Shown: one piece after another, positions 25,000 through 38,117 of the stretch
Layout of the letters: every line of letters starts with the position of its first letter
How positions within the stretch are numbered: position 1 is the stretch's first letter
Assembly (NCBI GenBank): GCA_037975125.1
Contig: CM075853.1
Coordinates: 27,266,946-27,330,945 of the forward strand
Direction of reading: 5' to 3'
Length of the DNA stretch: 64,000 nucleotides
Source: Latrodectus hesperus
Taxonomy: Eukaryota > Arthropoda > Arachnida > Araneae > Theridiidae
Program-made: the position numbers and the translations under genes
The notes under the pieces: model-generated
Seen by the model: only the letters and a program-made list of their open reading frames with translations
Database searches by the model: none
What the model was told of the DNA's origin: nothing

Positions 25000-25448
25000 T
25001 ATTTAAGTTTGCCGACCGATAGTGGACATGTTAGCGTCTCTAACTTTGAAGCAGCAATCTTCGGTTGGGTTTGTTTGTCGCTCAACGGTCATTTTTTACA
25101 CACTAGGGCTAATTAGACCGGGACCTACGGTTTAAAGTGGATTCCGAACCACTACAAACATCCATGCCCAAGGTGAGATTCGAATCCACGAACTGTTGGC
25201 AGCAATCTTCGGAGATAGGGACAAACCCGAAGATTAAGGCTTCGGAGAACCTAACCCGAATTCGAATTCGGTCTTGGATATTTCTTTCTCTCTTTGTGTT
25301 TGCCTTTCTATCACTTCACTTTGGGAGCGACGACAACACACCCACTGGGACCGCACTATATAAGATGCCATCACTTTGTCCATTATACAGGTGGTCATTG
25401 GCTAAGGTCTAAGGGCAGCAGATATTTTAAGAAAAAATATTTAAGTTT
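25000..25448 (+). mobile_element. tRNA-derived SINE, family E, interrupted by a nested SINE
   Basis: The host element spans 25011-25437. It begins gccgaccgatagtgg and contains the B-box-like gaattcgaattcgg, a ctttctctctttgtgtttgcc segment split from the family form, and the block acacacccactggg. It has the block order of the copy at 11571-11794. A perfect 11-bp target-site duplication, tatttaagttt, flanks it at 25000-25010 and 25438-25448. A minus-strand family A SINE sits inside. Without that insert and its duplication the host is about 279 bp. The 91-codon frame at 25137-25412 runs across the nested junction and is not a gene. Confidence 0.88.
25051..25212 (-). mobile_element. tRNA-derived SINE, family A, 5'-truncated, inserted in SINE E
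   Basis: The insert is 25065-25198. Read on the minus strand it begins CAACAGTTCGTGG, keeps the B box, and continues through the family A body to the GACAAACAAACC tail. The A-box half of the head is absent. A perfect 14-bp duplication, gcagcaatcttcgg, occurs at 25051-25064 and 25199-25212. 5' truncation with a target-site duplication is the signature of LINE-machinery insertion. Confidence 0.95.
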
Positions 25449-25678
25449 TTACTGATTTAATTTCAAGTTTGTATTTAAATTAGGAAATGCATTGCAGCAT
25501 AATATTAAGTAATCTTGATTACAAACTGTTATTGTTATTACTAATTATATATATACTGTAGAATTGTTTATTGTTTAAAACTATTATTTACAGGTGTAAA
25601 ATTTCTGTAATTGCACATATTTATTTATGAATTCAACTCTTTTAGTTTCATAACCAGGCTGTGCGTGAAGAGAAGCAT

Positions 25679-27396
<1,718 letters not shown>

Positions 27397-27403
27397 CGAG
27401 GGT

Positions 27404-27614
27404 AAGTTGAAAAATAAGTTTCACCTGTCGACTGTGGTCAGAGTTGTGTATAAAAGTCAAAAATTAGAATGAGACATTAAATATATGACATACCTTTATT
27501 TTTCCACATAGGTACCAAGTACATTGAGACATTTGTCATATCGCTTAATAAGCTTCAAAAAGCCCTCCAGGAAAAAAATCAGGGCTTTGCATATGGAAGA
27601 AGCGTTGAACGGCT
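27404..27614. repeat. Left arm of the mariner inverted repeat
   Basis: Matches the reverse complement of 28703-28913. Sequence diverges abruptly beyond 27614 (tgtttc against atgggc). The arm includes the last 35 or so codons of the transposase plus the 3' non-coding end. Confidence 0.9.
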
Positions 27615-28557
27615 TGTTTCACTTCAGTATTGCTTCCAAAGCGCCTTCCCCGAGATTTTTCTTCAGAGCCGGAAACAGATGGAAGTTGATTGGTGCAAGA
27701 TGAGGACTGTATGACGGATGGTGTAGGCGCTCCCAACCAAGAGTTGTAAAATGATTTTGCGTAGCCGTTGCCGAATGTGGTCTGGCATTGTCTTCCAACA
27801 GCAGAACGCCAGACGTGAGAAGGCCAGGCCACTTTTTCCGAATTGCCTCTTTCAATTTCGACAGGGTGTCACAGTAGCCCGTAGCATTGATGGTTCCAAC
27901 CTCCAAAAAGTCCAGCAACAAAACTCTTTGGGCGTCCCAGAAAACTGTGAGGAGCACTTTACCTGCGGAGGGAGTTGCCTTGAACTTCTTTCGGACAGGT
28001 GATGACTGATGTTTCCACTCCATAGATGCGGCCTTCGATTCTGGCGTGAAATGGTGCACCCACGTTTCATCTCCCGTCACAATCCGAAACAGAAAGTCAT
28101 TGCCATCTTCATGGTAACGTACGAGATGTTCCAGGCTGACCGCCATGCGTTGTTCCTTTTGTGTCGAGGTCAATTGTCGGGGCACCCATCGTGCTGACAC
28201 TTTTCTGTATCGCAGAATGTCGTAAATGATGTTTTGAGCTCGGTCATGTGAGATTCCAAGTTCTTCCGCTGCTTAATCGATGGTGATACACTGGTTCGCT
28301 CTAATCATGTCATCCAACTTCCTGAAATTTGCATCTGTAGTGGCCGTGCGCATCCGTCCAGCACTCGGTATGTCCTCCACTTGCTGACGTCCATCACTGA
28401 ATTTGCTACACCATCTCCGCACCATTTGCTTCGACATCACACCTGGACCATAGACTTCCACGAGGCAGTTATGAATTTCTGTTCCTGATACTCCACGTGC
28501 CCATTCATAGCGGATAACCGCTCTCACTTCACGAATTCAAAACGCAACTTCTCTTCA
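27496..28557 (-). pseudogene. mariner transposase (DD34D family), inactivated
   Basis: About 350 codons, the usual mariner length. From the N-terminus: REVAF and VRAVIRYEWARG (helix-turn-helix domain), SKQMVRRWCSKF, the linker GISHDRAQNI, RKVSARWVPRQL, the first catalytic Asp in VTGDETWVHH, the second in LLEDNARPH, then YSPHLAPINFHLF where the family has S-P-D-L-A-P-x-D-F-H-L-F. The third catalytic Asp (codon at 27685-27687) is thus Asn. Lesions: in-frame stops at 28537-28539 and 28273-28275 (a further TGA at 28555-28557 marks the left limit of the readable frame), a one-base loss in the C run at 27648-27651, and an extra base in the A run at about 27572-27578. It cannot make an active enzyme. 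No intact ATG start is visible. Confidence 0.92.
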
Positions 28558-28702
28558 TACCTACCTCAAGGCTCAAAGGAGAAGCTGGTCTCCGCTTTGC
28601 GGAGGCACTGCAACAGCGCCATCTGCTTGATTTGCAGTGACCTCTACCCAATGGTGTATCGGTGACTTGCGGATTTTCCTGCTGTGGTGCCTTTTCGCCC
28701 AT

Positions 28703-28913
28703 AGCCTTTCAACGCTTCTTCCATATGCAAAGCCCTGATTTTTTCCTGGAGGGCTTTTTGAAGCTTACTAAGCGATATGACAAATGTCTCAATGTACTTG
28801 GTACCAATGTGGAAAAATAAAGGTATGTCATATCTTTAATGTCTCATTCTATTTTTATGACTTTCAAACACAACTCTGACCACAGTTGACAGGGGAAACT
28901 TATTTTTCAACTT
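28703..28913. repeat. Right arm of the mariner inverted repeat
   Basis: Inverted copy of 27404-27614, lying upstream of the transposase 5' end. The final seven bases expected from the left arm are missing, and the sequence passes directly into A-rich DNA. Confidence 0.9.
28713..28820 (+). pseudogene. Duplicated C-terminal coding end of the mariner transposase
   Basis: Reads RFFHMQSPDFFLEGFLK and on to NVLGTNVEK then stop, 35 codons in one frame on the + strand, opposite to the main gene. It has six T residues where the main copy has seven, so this copy keeps the frame the main copy has lost. It has no start and no function on its own; it is part of the inverted repeat. Confidence 0.88.
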
Positions 28914-29653
28914 AAAAAATAAAATTGCAATAAATTGCTTACAAATCTCATTACAAAAATATTTCATGCATTAAAGTAATCTTCTAATGTACCATAAGTA
29001 ATATTAGCACATAAAATAAACATAGAATTATCAATGATGAGACTGAATCTAATATTAATATTAGAAAAAACTTATCTTTTAAGAAAATAGATAAGTTAAT
29101 ATTTATTTAAAATTTTAAAAATAGTTCCTTTCCTTTCATTTTTTTTCTTACATTAAAGCTAAACATCAAAAAATCTCTTTAGGCATTAGAAAAAATTTAT
29201 ATTTTCAGAAAAAATAATTTACTATTTATTTAAAATTTCAGAAATAGTTTTTTTTACACTTTTCTCTTTTTTCTTACAGTAAAACTAAACATTGAAAAAT
29301 CTCTTTTGCAAGATTCTTTTTTTTATAAAAATGAGAATCAGAACAAAAAATTAAGTTCTTTTTTAACTCACATTTTTTTTAATATTTCAATGATTGAGCA
29401 AACATAAATTATGAAATTTAGTATTATTATAATAAGATATTAAAGAAACTAAATTAACTAAATTAATTTTGAAAGAATATGGTAAACTAAATTAGAAATC
29501 ACGTGCATACATGATTTGAGTTAATTAAATTATGTATATCATACATTATCATAACATTTTTAATAAAATGACATAACATGTTGGTTTAATAATTCTTATT
29601 AAAAATACGAGTTATACAGAATTAAATGAAAATGCAATTATATAAGAGAATGC
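28914..29653. other. AT-rich DNA, nothing recognised
   Basis: AT-rich spacer between the mariner and a minus-strand SINE. Confidence 0.5.
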
Positions 29654-30040
29654 GTTGTTGTTATGACACTTGGACTAGTCAAGCTTACTATGCCGTTGGC
29701 TATGCAAATTTAAGTCAGTAGAATGCCTCTTTCGCTTAACCAGAGAATCATGAAGTGAAAGTACGGCTTTGCTCTAAGCTCGTCCGATAGATGACACCAC
29801 CAGAGCATCCACTCACTCAATTTTAACATTGATCTAGAAGAGGAAATTTTCTCCAGACATGGTAACATGGTTTTTACACCCATGGAAATTGCTCAACGGC
29901 AGACCCTAGCACTTTCCATTCCACAGATTTAACGAGAACGTATATTGCATGTACTCGGTGGGCCTTTGGCGGCATTGAGAATCGAACCCCGTCCTTCCGG
30001 AAGAGTGATGAATGCCCTAACCACTACGCTGCCACCTCTC
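29654..30040 (-). mobile_element. tRNA-derived SINE, family I, sharing the family B tail
   Basis: On the minus strand: head GGTGGCAGCGTAGTGGTTAGG (A-box region), B box GGGGTTCGATTCTC, a body with GGCCCACCGAGTAC not found in other families, then from TAGAGCAAAGCCGTACTTTC to the AACAAC end a segment of about 120 bp homologous to the end of family B copies at 8066-8185 and 35928-36061. Total about 387 bp, the longest SINE here. No target-site duplication was recognised. Confidence 0.85.
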
Positions 30041-33000
30041 TAAATAGTGAAGTACAAAGTTTGAAATAAAATAGAATTTTATGGTATAACGTGTAAAATA
30101 GAATTATCAGAGGTTAAAATTATGATTTCAGAGATATATAAATAAAAAATTATGTGTTTGAGAATATAGATTTTCATTAAATTTATTTCTGAATAAAAAT
30201 GATTTAATCATAGTTTTCCTTAAAATACTTATGAGAGAAATTTCATTACCTTGATTGTGAACTTAATGATTCAATGCGTGACTGAATATTACGTTAGAAG
30301 ATTGATTTCTCGAATGTATATACGAAATTTTCGCAGAGAAGACTATCTCTACTAGAGCACATTTTTGTCAAAATATCTATATTTATCAGGATTCTCACAT
30401 TAAATATCGATATTTTGCAAACTACTTGTGTAAATATTGTTGTTTTTATTATTATCAGAATTAATTAATTTTTAATTTAAGTATTGTTACTGGAAATTAT
30501 ATACATTTTGAAAAAATGTGTTTGAGTCATATAATTTTTATGCATAAAAACAATAATATTATTTTTTCCATTACTTAAAATAATAATTTGCACTATTTTT
30601 ATAGAAAGTCTAAAGTTTTATCAATGAATTAGTATAAGCTTCTTTTTATCAATAAATTGTTTCAATATTGAAAAGTTGCTCATATATCTAATTATAAATG
30701 AAAAAGTATTATAAACACTACAAAATACACTAGGTTTATTATTGTAGAGTTTTCAAATTGCTTCTTTTTCAAGAAATTAAACCAGTGATATTTATCAACA
30801 AATATCATCAAATTTTTTTTAAAAATTAAACATGTTATAGTTTAGAGTCTTTAAAGTATTTTAAACTACAAAAACCTTCATAGTTTCTCTTTCCCCAGAA
30901 GTATGCTAGAAAATTAAAAATATGTTTTCGGAATTTTAAATTTTTCATCTAAAGGTAGTTCCCAAAAAATAACTAAGGAGCTTCGATTAATTGTTTCTTA
31001 GAGATTTATTTGATTCATTAAATGAAATTAGAGATTAAATAGATTAATTTTTTTGTGTTTCCAAAATCTAAGCAAAAACTGAAACTTTATGTTGGTTAAT
31101 AAAAAAAAATTTAATTTTACTGTATGAAAAGAAATTTGGAACTATTATATAGTGAGGGTTCGTGTTTTTCTTGCTCATTTATGACTTCAGATTTGGTCTC
31201 GTTTTTAGGCGAATATAATTCAAAGTAATTGGTAAAACTTTCAGTTCTATTGTTTGAATTTTCATATATAACTCTAAATTAGGACACTGTACAAAACTAG
31301 TTTATGTTTTAAACTTTCACTGTTGTTCATTCTTTAATTACAAATGTAAATCAAACTTTCATTCCAAATTTATTATTATAAATGCTTATCATCATAATTA
31401 ATACATTAGAACTTATAATCATGCATAAATGAAATTTTATTTACATGGAACATTCTAATCAAAACAGAGTACTATAGATGCATTTTGTTCACATTGGAAG
31501 TGTATATTGCAATTTGCTATTTTTTGGCTAGAAAATTTCTTTGAAAGGAACTGCCTTAATATTAATTATTTGTAATTTTATGTTCAAAGTTATAATTTAT
31601 TTGCATATAAATTCAAAAATTAATTTAAAAATGTACTTAAAATGTCATAAACAAAAGACTCGACGTTCAAATTTTGAAATAAATGCTTGTTGGCAGTTTA
31701 GAGCTAAAATTCAGAAAATATTTCTGTGATGATATATTTATTTTTAAATCAAATACAATTTTTTAAATTGATGTCTTAACATGGATTTTTTATTTCATTT
31801 GTGACTGTAACCTTAGAATTAAAATCATATTTTTCAGGACTTCATTTCATTTTTCGAGTGAAAATAAGTCCAACCTTCAAATGCGAAGAAATTTCTTTTA
31901 AAATTTAAAAAATAATACCTTAATTTCGCAATTATATCATCGTTGGATCATGGTGAAAAATCAATTTTATTTGATTAGAGTATGATTGCGAAATTGTTTT
32001 CAAATGTTGCAACATTTGATAAAACAGATAAATCAATTTTATATGTATTTCATAAGTCTTCAAAACCATAAAATGATCATGGTCCTCAATATCTCTATTA
32101 GAAGCTACTGGCCTTATTATTATTTTTAATAAAAAAGTTTTTTTTCAAAAAATCTATGCATAAAATCCTAAAAAATAATGTTAGATCTGTAGTAAAGTAG
32201 AAAAGATCAAGTGAAAATTATACTCATTCAAAAGATTCAACAACCATTTCAATAAAGTATCTATTCTAATTTATGTAATAAAATATACTTTTCATCAGTG
32301 TGTGTATACTTTTTAATACATTTCTAAATTTTTTGCATATATATAATAATATTTATAAGTATGTAGTCTTCCAAAATTACTTTTAAAATATTAAAAAGTA
32401 TTCAACCGATCTTATTTAAAAATAATATATTTTTGTAGTGCTTGTTAACTACCATTTTTAAAACTTCTTAAGTGCTTTTCTTATATACGGTGTCGTTTCA
32501 AATTAAAAATAATATTTAATTTGTGAAAAGTGTTAAATTTGAATAATTGTTTTATTTTAGAAAAATATTTTATAATCAATGCAGTAAATTGTCATCATTA
32601 TGAAATCTTATTGAACTTTAATAAAAAGTAAAATATAATTCACTGTTTTAAGTAGATTAAAATCTTTAAAATTCTGTAAAATAATTTTCCCCAAAATATT
32701 TTTATATAGTTATAAAAAAATTAAATAATAATTTAAAATTAGTTCTTGACACTAATGCTTAATTTCACAGGTTTTTTCATCTCTCATTTCAAAAATAATA
32801 AGAAAGATTACACTAATTAAATGAATTTAAAGTATTTACTTCAAAACTATTCTTGAATATTCTAAGAATTTAGAAGAATAGTTTGAATTAAGTTCTGTTT
32901 GATTGTTGCTGTAAATATTGTTGAAGTAAATATTGCTGTTTGTAATTTTTATTGCTTACATGGCTAATTACTATGTAGCAGAGTAGAAATTTTCATATTT

Positions 33001-33430
33001 TGTGTTATGAATTCTAATTTAAAAAAAATTACTAATCTAGTAAAATATAGTTTGAATTCTAGAGAGAGAACATTTATTTTGCTCAGAAACAATTTTCATC
33101 ACCCCATTAAGTGAGCAAGCAATTTTTAATACCTCAAGATGTAAAAAAAGATATTTCTGCATTCGCAGTTATAAATAAATACTTTATAAAATTTTATTAA
33201 TGTAAATTATGAATTTTATTCAAAAGATGAATTATTAATACAATTTTAAATTTAACAGGTTCCCTTAATTATTATTATCAATGTTAAATGTACTTAATTG
33301 TTCCAGGACTTGGACGGTATATGAGAAACATTCTGGATAATATTTCTCAGACACATGAAGGAATCATGATTAAGTCCTATTGAATTGTTGAAAAGGAAAG
33401 CAAATTGAATGGACCTTTAATTTAGAGCTG

Positions 33431-33431
<1 letters not shown>
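30041..33431. other. AT-rich DNA, nothing recognised
   Basis: About 3.4 kb without a recognisable element. Short random frames only (for example 31541-31729). Confidence 0.55.

Positions 33432-33471
<40 letters not shown>
33432..33471. repeat. (TA)n microsatellite, about 40 bp
   Basis: Pure TA, flanked by gctgc on the left and ggcagc on the right, so the flanks can also pair. Confidence 0.95.
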
Positions 33472-33473
<2 letters not shown>

Positions 33474-35541
33474 CAGCACATTTGCTTAGCTAATTTATAA
33501 GAAAATATTTCACCTATTAGTAATAATCATAAAATACTGTGCTCTGAAACTTCATTACGTGCATCGAATTTCTTTAACAGTAAGCCATGATTATATCTCA
33601 ATCCATCCAACTGAACATTGCTTAAACTTCCACAAACGTCGTATTATTTTACATGTGCTTTGTTTAGAATGCTAAATAAGACTTTTTAATGATCTCACTA
33701 TTTTTTCAATTTATTCTTATCATGCTTTTTTTATAAATGCGTTTTTATCTAATGTTTATTTATATACTTAATCATATTATTTTTTCTTCTAAGTGTAGGT
33801 CCAAGCACAAAATGTTCGATTGACTTAAATTTTTTTATGTGTGTCAAAACGCTTTTACGCCGTTTAAAATCTAATCACGTTTTTTTTAAAGATTATTTAT
33901 ACATGTAAAAATATTTTTTATATATTTTTGGAGTTTGATTTTACATCGTCAACTATTTATACTCTCGAATTTATTATTATAGTTAACACTTATATGTTTG
34001 CATAGTGGTTATGAATTAATTCTACTTGCTTATAAACTTTTATATTTGGAAAAGAATAAGAATGTAACTATTTATTTAATAAATTGAATTATAGTTATAA
34101 ATTTAAATAAAAATCAAGACAGAAATTCAATTACTTTTATGGTTTTAAGAATTTATAATCAAACATTCAATATGTATTATTATTATTTTTTTCATTTTAA
34201 AAATACTTTATGCTTTATAAATATAAGAAAAGTAATTCAAAAAAAGGAATCAATGAACAATACAATGAAAATTTTCTGATATCAACTAAAATTATTTTCA
34301 CCTTACAATTTAAATATATTTGAATAATTCTAATGAAATTGTTTTTAGATAATTTATTATATTCCATAACTAGATTCACTATATTACTACTAGATTTACT
34401 AAATTTACTAGAATATTTATAATCCATAACTAGAGGAAAAGATAATTTAATATAATCCATAACTGTATCACAAGTGATAGAAATACTCCTTTTTAGCATA
34501 TACTTTTGTGTCTTTAAGGCCTAATAAAAATACCTTTTTTTGCAATTCAAATTTAAATATTCAAATCCTGTTCTAAGAACACTGTAAGATTTGCATCAAA
34601 AACTCTTTAATTAAAAGTTCCTGTATATAATTAACTTTTTAAATTATTTATTTATTCCAGTTTAATATTTCACCCAATATATTTCCAACTAAATATTGTT
34701 TAGTATTAACTAAATTTAAATATTAGACAGTTAAATAATTTTCACCTTGGTAATGTATTGCTAATTCGTTGTAAAAGCAATATAAAATTCTCAAAGTTTT
34801 TCATATCCTCTCTTACTGTTTGATATTTTAAATTTTGTAACTTAACTTTTACTGTATTTGCAAAACATTATGAATGAAGAAAACATTTTGGATACTTTTG
34901 CATATTACTTTTATTTTGTGGTTTTACTTGCAGTAATTAGTAAATATTCAATTTTTCATCCTTCTGAATTCAAAAAGACAAAATGATCGTTTTCCAATAT
35001 TCAAGAATAAAATACACATTTTTTCTAATAGTTTTATATGTTTTTAAATCTTATTGGGGACTGTAGACATTTTATTGCTTTAAGCAAAGCATTTCTATAT
35101 GAATCATGATATGAATTTGGAAAGATAACTGTAATTAATAAAATTTGCATGTCATAAAATATTAAATAGCCCCAATAGTTTATCACTAATGAGGAAGAGT
35201 AAATTCAGGTACAGACTTTTTTAAATAATTCAGAAAAACGTATAAATGATGCGTTAAAACAGCAAACGATCTTAAACAATTAAAGAAGTAAATATTGCCA
35301 AATTCATTGAAATATATTATTTACAGTGTGAGACGTAGAATTTAGTTCATATAAATAAGCTATGAAATTTATATTTTTATTATGGTTCACCATTGGTAAC
35401 TCAAATTCAGTCTGCACAACTTATCGTAACTGTCTGATAAATTATGAAAGCATTTAAAACAATTATACGAATTATTATCAAGCATGTGGATAGCCTTAAA
35501 AAATAACATCAGTAATTAAATTTTCAGTTGGATTTGTTAAG
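33472..35541. other. AT-rich DNA, no supported gene
   Basis: AT-rich. A 94-codon minus-strand frame (34215-34499) covers a small tandem repeat and has a low-complexity sequence rich in Ile, Leu, Ser and Asn; not accepted as a gene. Confidence 0.5.
34358..34466. repeat. Short interspersed tandem motif, three copies
   Basis: The word attccataact or aatccataact occurs near 34361, 34421 and 34453, spaced 60 and 32 bp, usually followed by aga. On the minus strand it yields repeated VMDY or VMEY in the spurious frame. Confidence 0.6.
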
Positions 35542-36071
35542 AAATATATGCCGACCAACTTGTCTAGTGGTTAGCGTGCCTGGCTGCGGATAATGAGGTC
35601 CTGGGTTTGAATCCCGGTTCGGACATGAATATACTTTCTCTCTCTATCTATCCTACTAAAATATATATATTTGCGTTTATGTTCACTAAAAATTACTAAT
35701 CAACAAGTTTGAAATTCGAGCAAAACAAGTAGATGAATGTAATTCATAAATTAATCTAATTAAGGGCTGCCCAACTTGTCTAGTGGTCAGCGGACAAGTA
35801 GGTCCTGGGTTCGAATCCTGGTTCGGGCATGGATGTACTTTATCTATCTGTCCGGTCTTTGTCCTTTCCTTGTATGAATGAGATGTGAAGGGTTGCCTAC
35901 CTTATAAACGGGTCCCTATGGCATGTGTGTAGAGCAAAATCGTACTTTCACTTACATGGTGCTCTAATTAAAACGAAAGACACCCCCCTTCGACTTAAAT
36001 TCGCATAGCCAAACGCATAGCGAGCTTGGCTTGTCCAAGTGTCATTAGAAACAACAACAACAAATATATGC
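35542..36071 (+). mobile_element. Two tRNA-derived SINE family B heads and one tail; possible composite insertion
   Basis: The first head (35550 to about 35655) is well kept: gtctagtggttagcg A box, gggtttgaatccc B box, catgaatatactttctc. It stops after the pyrimidine-rich segment. After about 110 bp of unrelated DNA a second copy begins near 35766. It lacks about 18 bp between the promoter boxes but runs through the whole body to the (aac)n tail at 36061. The 10-bp word aaatatatgc occurs at 35542-35551 and 36062-36071, just outside the first head and the final tail. Confidence 0.85.
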
Positions 36072-38117
36072 AGTAAAATGGAAGAAATGGAATAAGTATA
36101 CTACTAATATGAATAAAAATGGAAAAAATGTACTACAATCCTTCAATGCAGTAAAATAAGAGTTTTGCTATATTAATGCTATAAATACTGCAGTAAACAA
36201 TTATTTATGAGTATGTTATTTAGAATAATTTAAAATCGAGAAATCATTCAAAGATATTAGACTCTAAAAGGATTTAAATATTTAATAGCATACTAATACT
36301 GTTTCATAATTAACTACCATTGGTAATGTATACTGATAACTCATATAATTTATAACCTAAGAGAAAATTTTTATAATTAAAACTAGAGAGAAAAATTTAA
36401 AATACTTTAATAAGTAACATAAAAAATTCTTACTTAGTAATAAATTTTAATGCAATGCATACGTTTTCAAACAATACTTTTATTAATTGTAACAAAGAAA
36501 ATAAAAATATGTTTCTAGACTTATTAGATGTTTTCTATGAAAAAAAATTTATTTTAACTTCAGTGAGATTTAAACTGAATGCGTTTGATGTTCCATACAA
36601 ATTTTTATTTTTATTTATTTTTTTTAGAAAATAAAAACCGATGCCACAGTTCTTTTAAAAAAGCTTACTAGAAAAATATCAATATTACTGTTTAAAAATG
36701 CTTAGTCTTAAATAAATATTTAAAATAGTTTATTTACAAACATAATAAGTTTGTTCTGTTTATTTTCAATTTTTACTTTTAGAATGTCAATAGTACATTT
36801 TCTCAAAAATGTTTGTTTAGCTTAAAAGGGAAATTTTTTCAATTAATTTCTTTAAACTTTTAATCCAATGCCTTAATTTTACACACTATTCCATTTTCAG
36901 TAATTTTTTAATTATTTAAACAATGTTTTTATAATTTTGATGTAAATTTTTACCGAATTTCAGGGGGAGAGTAGAAAATGTTAAAAATTACTTGTAGAAA
37001 AAATAAAAGCCATTTTTCATTCATTCAAATGTTATTTTGATATTTATTGAATATTATCCAACAAGCTTAATAGGGCTGATTTTTTTAATTGATTTGTATA
37101 GAATTTAAATTACAGATTTTTGTTGTACTGGAAATTTTATTTAAATCATCTAGTTAATTTTTTTATTTATATTTTGATTGTGGCATAGCTTTCTGAGAAT
37201 TTAAATACTAACAAACTTTAAAAGCATAATCTTTTTCTGAAAGTTGAAAATAATTAATGATCATCTTATTTTAAATGAATTTGCATAGCATGTCCAAATT
37301 TGACCTTGCACCATAAAACCCAACCAACCATTCAATCATAATTGAAATAGTTTTGTCAGTATTAGTATAAAATTTCATAGCAATAAGAAATATAAAATAT
37401 ATTTTATCTTCATTTTAATTCATTTTTAGTTATGAGATTATTTTAAAATTTTTGTATAAAACGCATATAATGTTTGTAAAATATTTAGAAAGGCAGTAAA
37501 ATGTAAGAAATAAAATTCAATATGATCAGAGTTAAATATTTTACATATTTTTAATTCTTAATTATAATATCACAAGATATCATGCCAGTACCTTGAATTT
37601 TTTCATGAATGAATTGTTAAGCAATTTACATAAGAAATGCAATATTATATGCTCTTCATTTCCTTTTGTTGCGGTGATTGGCTTAGCAAAATGATATTAA
37701 CTGGACAATGTTTACCAGGAAAACTATTAATACATACATTATATCATTCTCAATTATGGTAATTTCATGTAATGACATCAAAATGCTTAGTAAAATGATG
37801 CTTAGTATTTCAAATAGTTATTCAAAGGGATATGATATTAACATGCTGTATCAGTAAATTTTTCCACCAGCGTAATTGATAAAAATTTTGCTCATTGAAT
37901 TTGTCTCGAATATTATCACAGAAATAGAGACATTGAATTGAAAAAACTTGCAAAATGCTTTAGAAATTATAATTCTTAATCAACATATTTCCTAAATATA
38001 TTGTTTGCATAAATCGTATTATCTTTTGTAAGCAGATCATTAATAAAATATGGTATGTGTCTTCTACTGGCACTTAAATTTTATTAAATTTATTTTCCTA
38101 CATGAACAAAACATAGA
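36072..38117. other. AT-rich DNA, nothing recognised
   Basis: No repeat head or coding signal apart from chance frames. Confidence 0.5.

Larger units (their letters stand above)
27397..28913 (-). mobile_element. mariner-type DNA transposon with 211-bp terminal inverted repeats
   Basis: Contains a transposase relic of the DD34D mariner type on the minus strand. The left end reads TA then cgagggtaagttg, consistent with a mariner terminus at a TA target. Segments 27404-27614 and 28703-28913 are inverted copies of each other at high identity. The right end lacks the last seven bases (cgagggt) and its TA. Typical mariners have inverted repeats of about 30 bp; here the arm includes the 3' end of the transposase gene. 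Total length about 1.5 kb, near the 1.3 kb usual for mariners plus the extra arm. Confidence 0.9.

Noticed and set aside
25137..25412. 91-codon + strand open frame as a gene
   Set aside because: It crosses the junction of a nested SINE and its host SINE.
34215..34499. 94-codon minus-strand frame with VMDY-like repeats
   Set aside because: Low complexity, no recognised domain; the repeated residues come from a short DNA repeat.
35550..35625. A true tRNA gene
   Set aside because: It has tRNA-like A and B boxes, but the acceptor stem does not pair cleanly and the sequence continues into the SINE family B body. The same holds for the other SINE heads.
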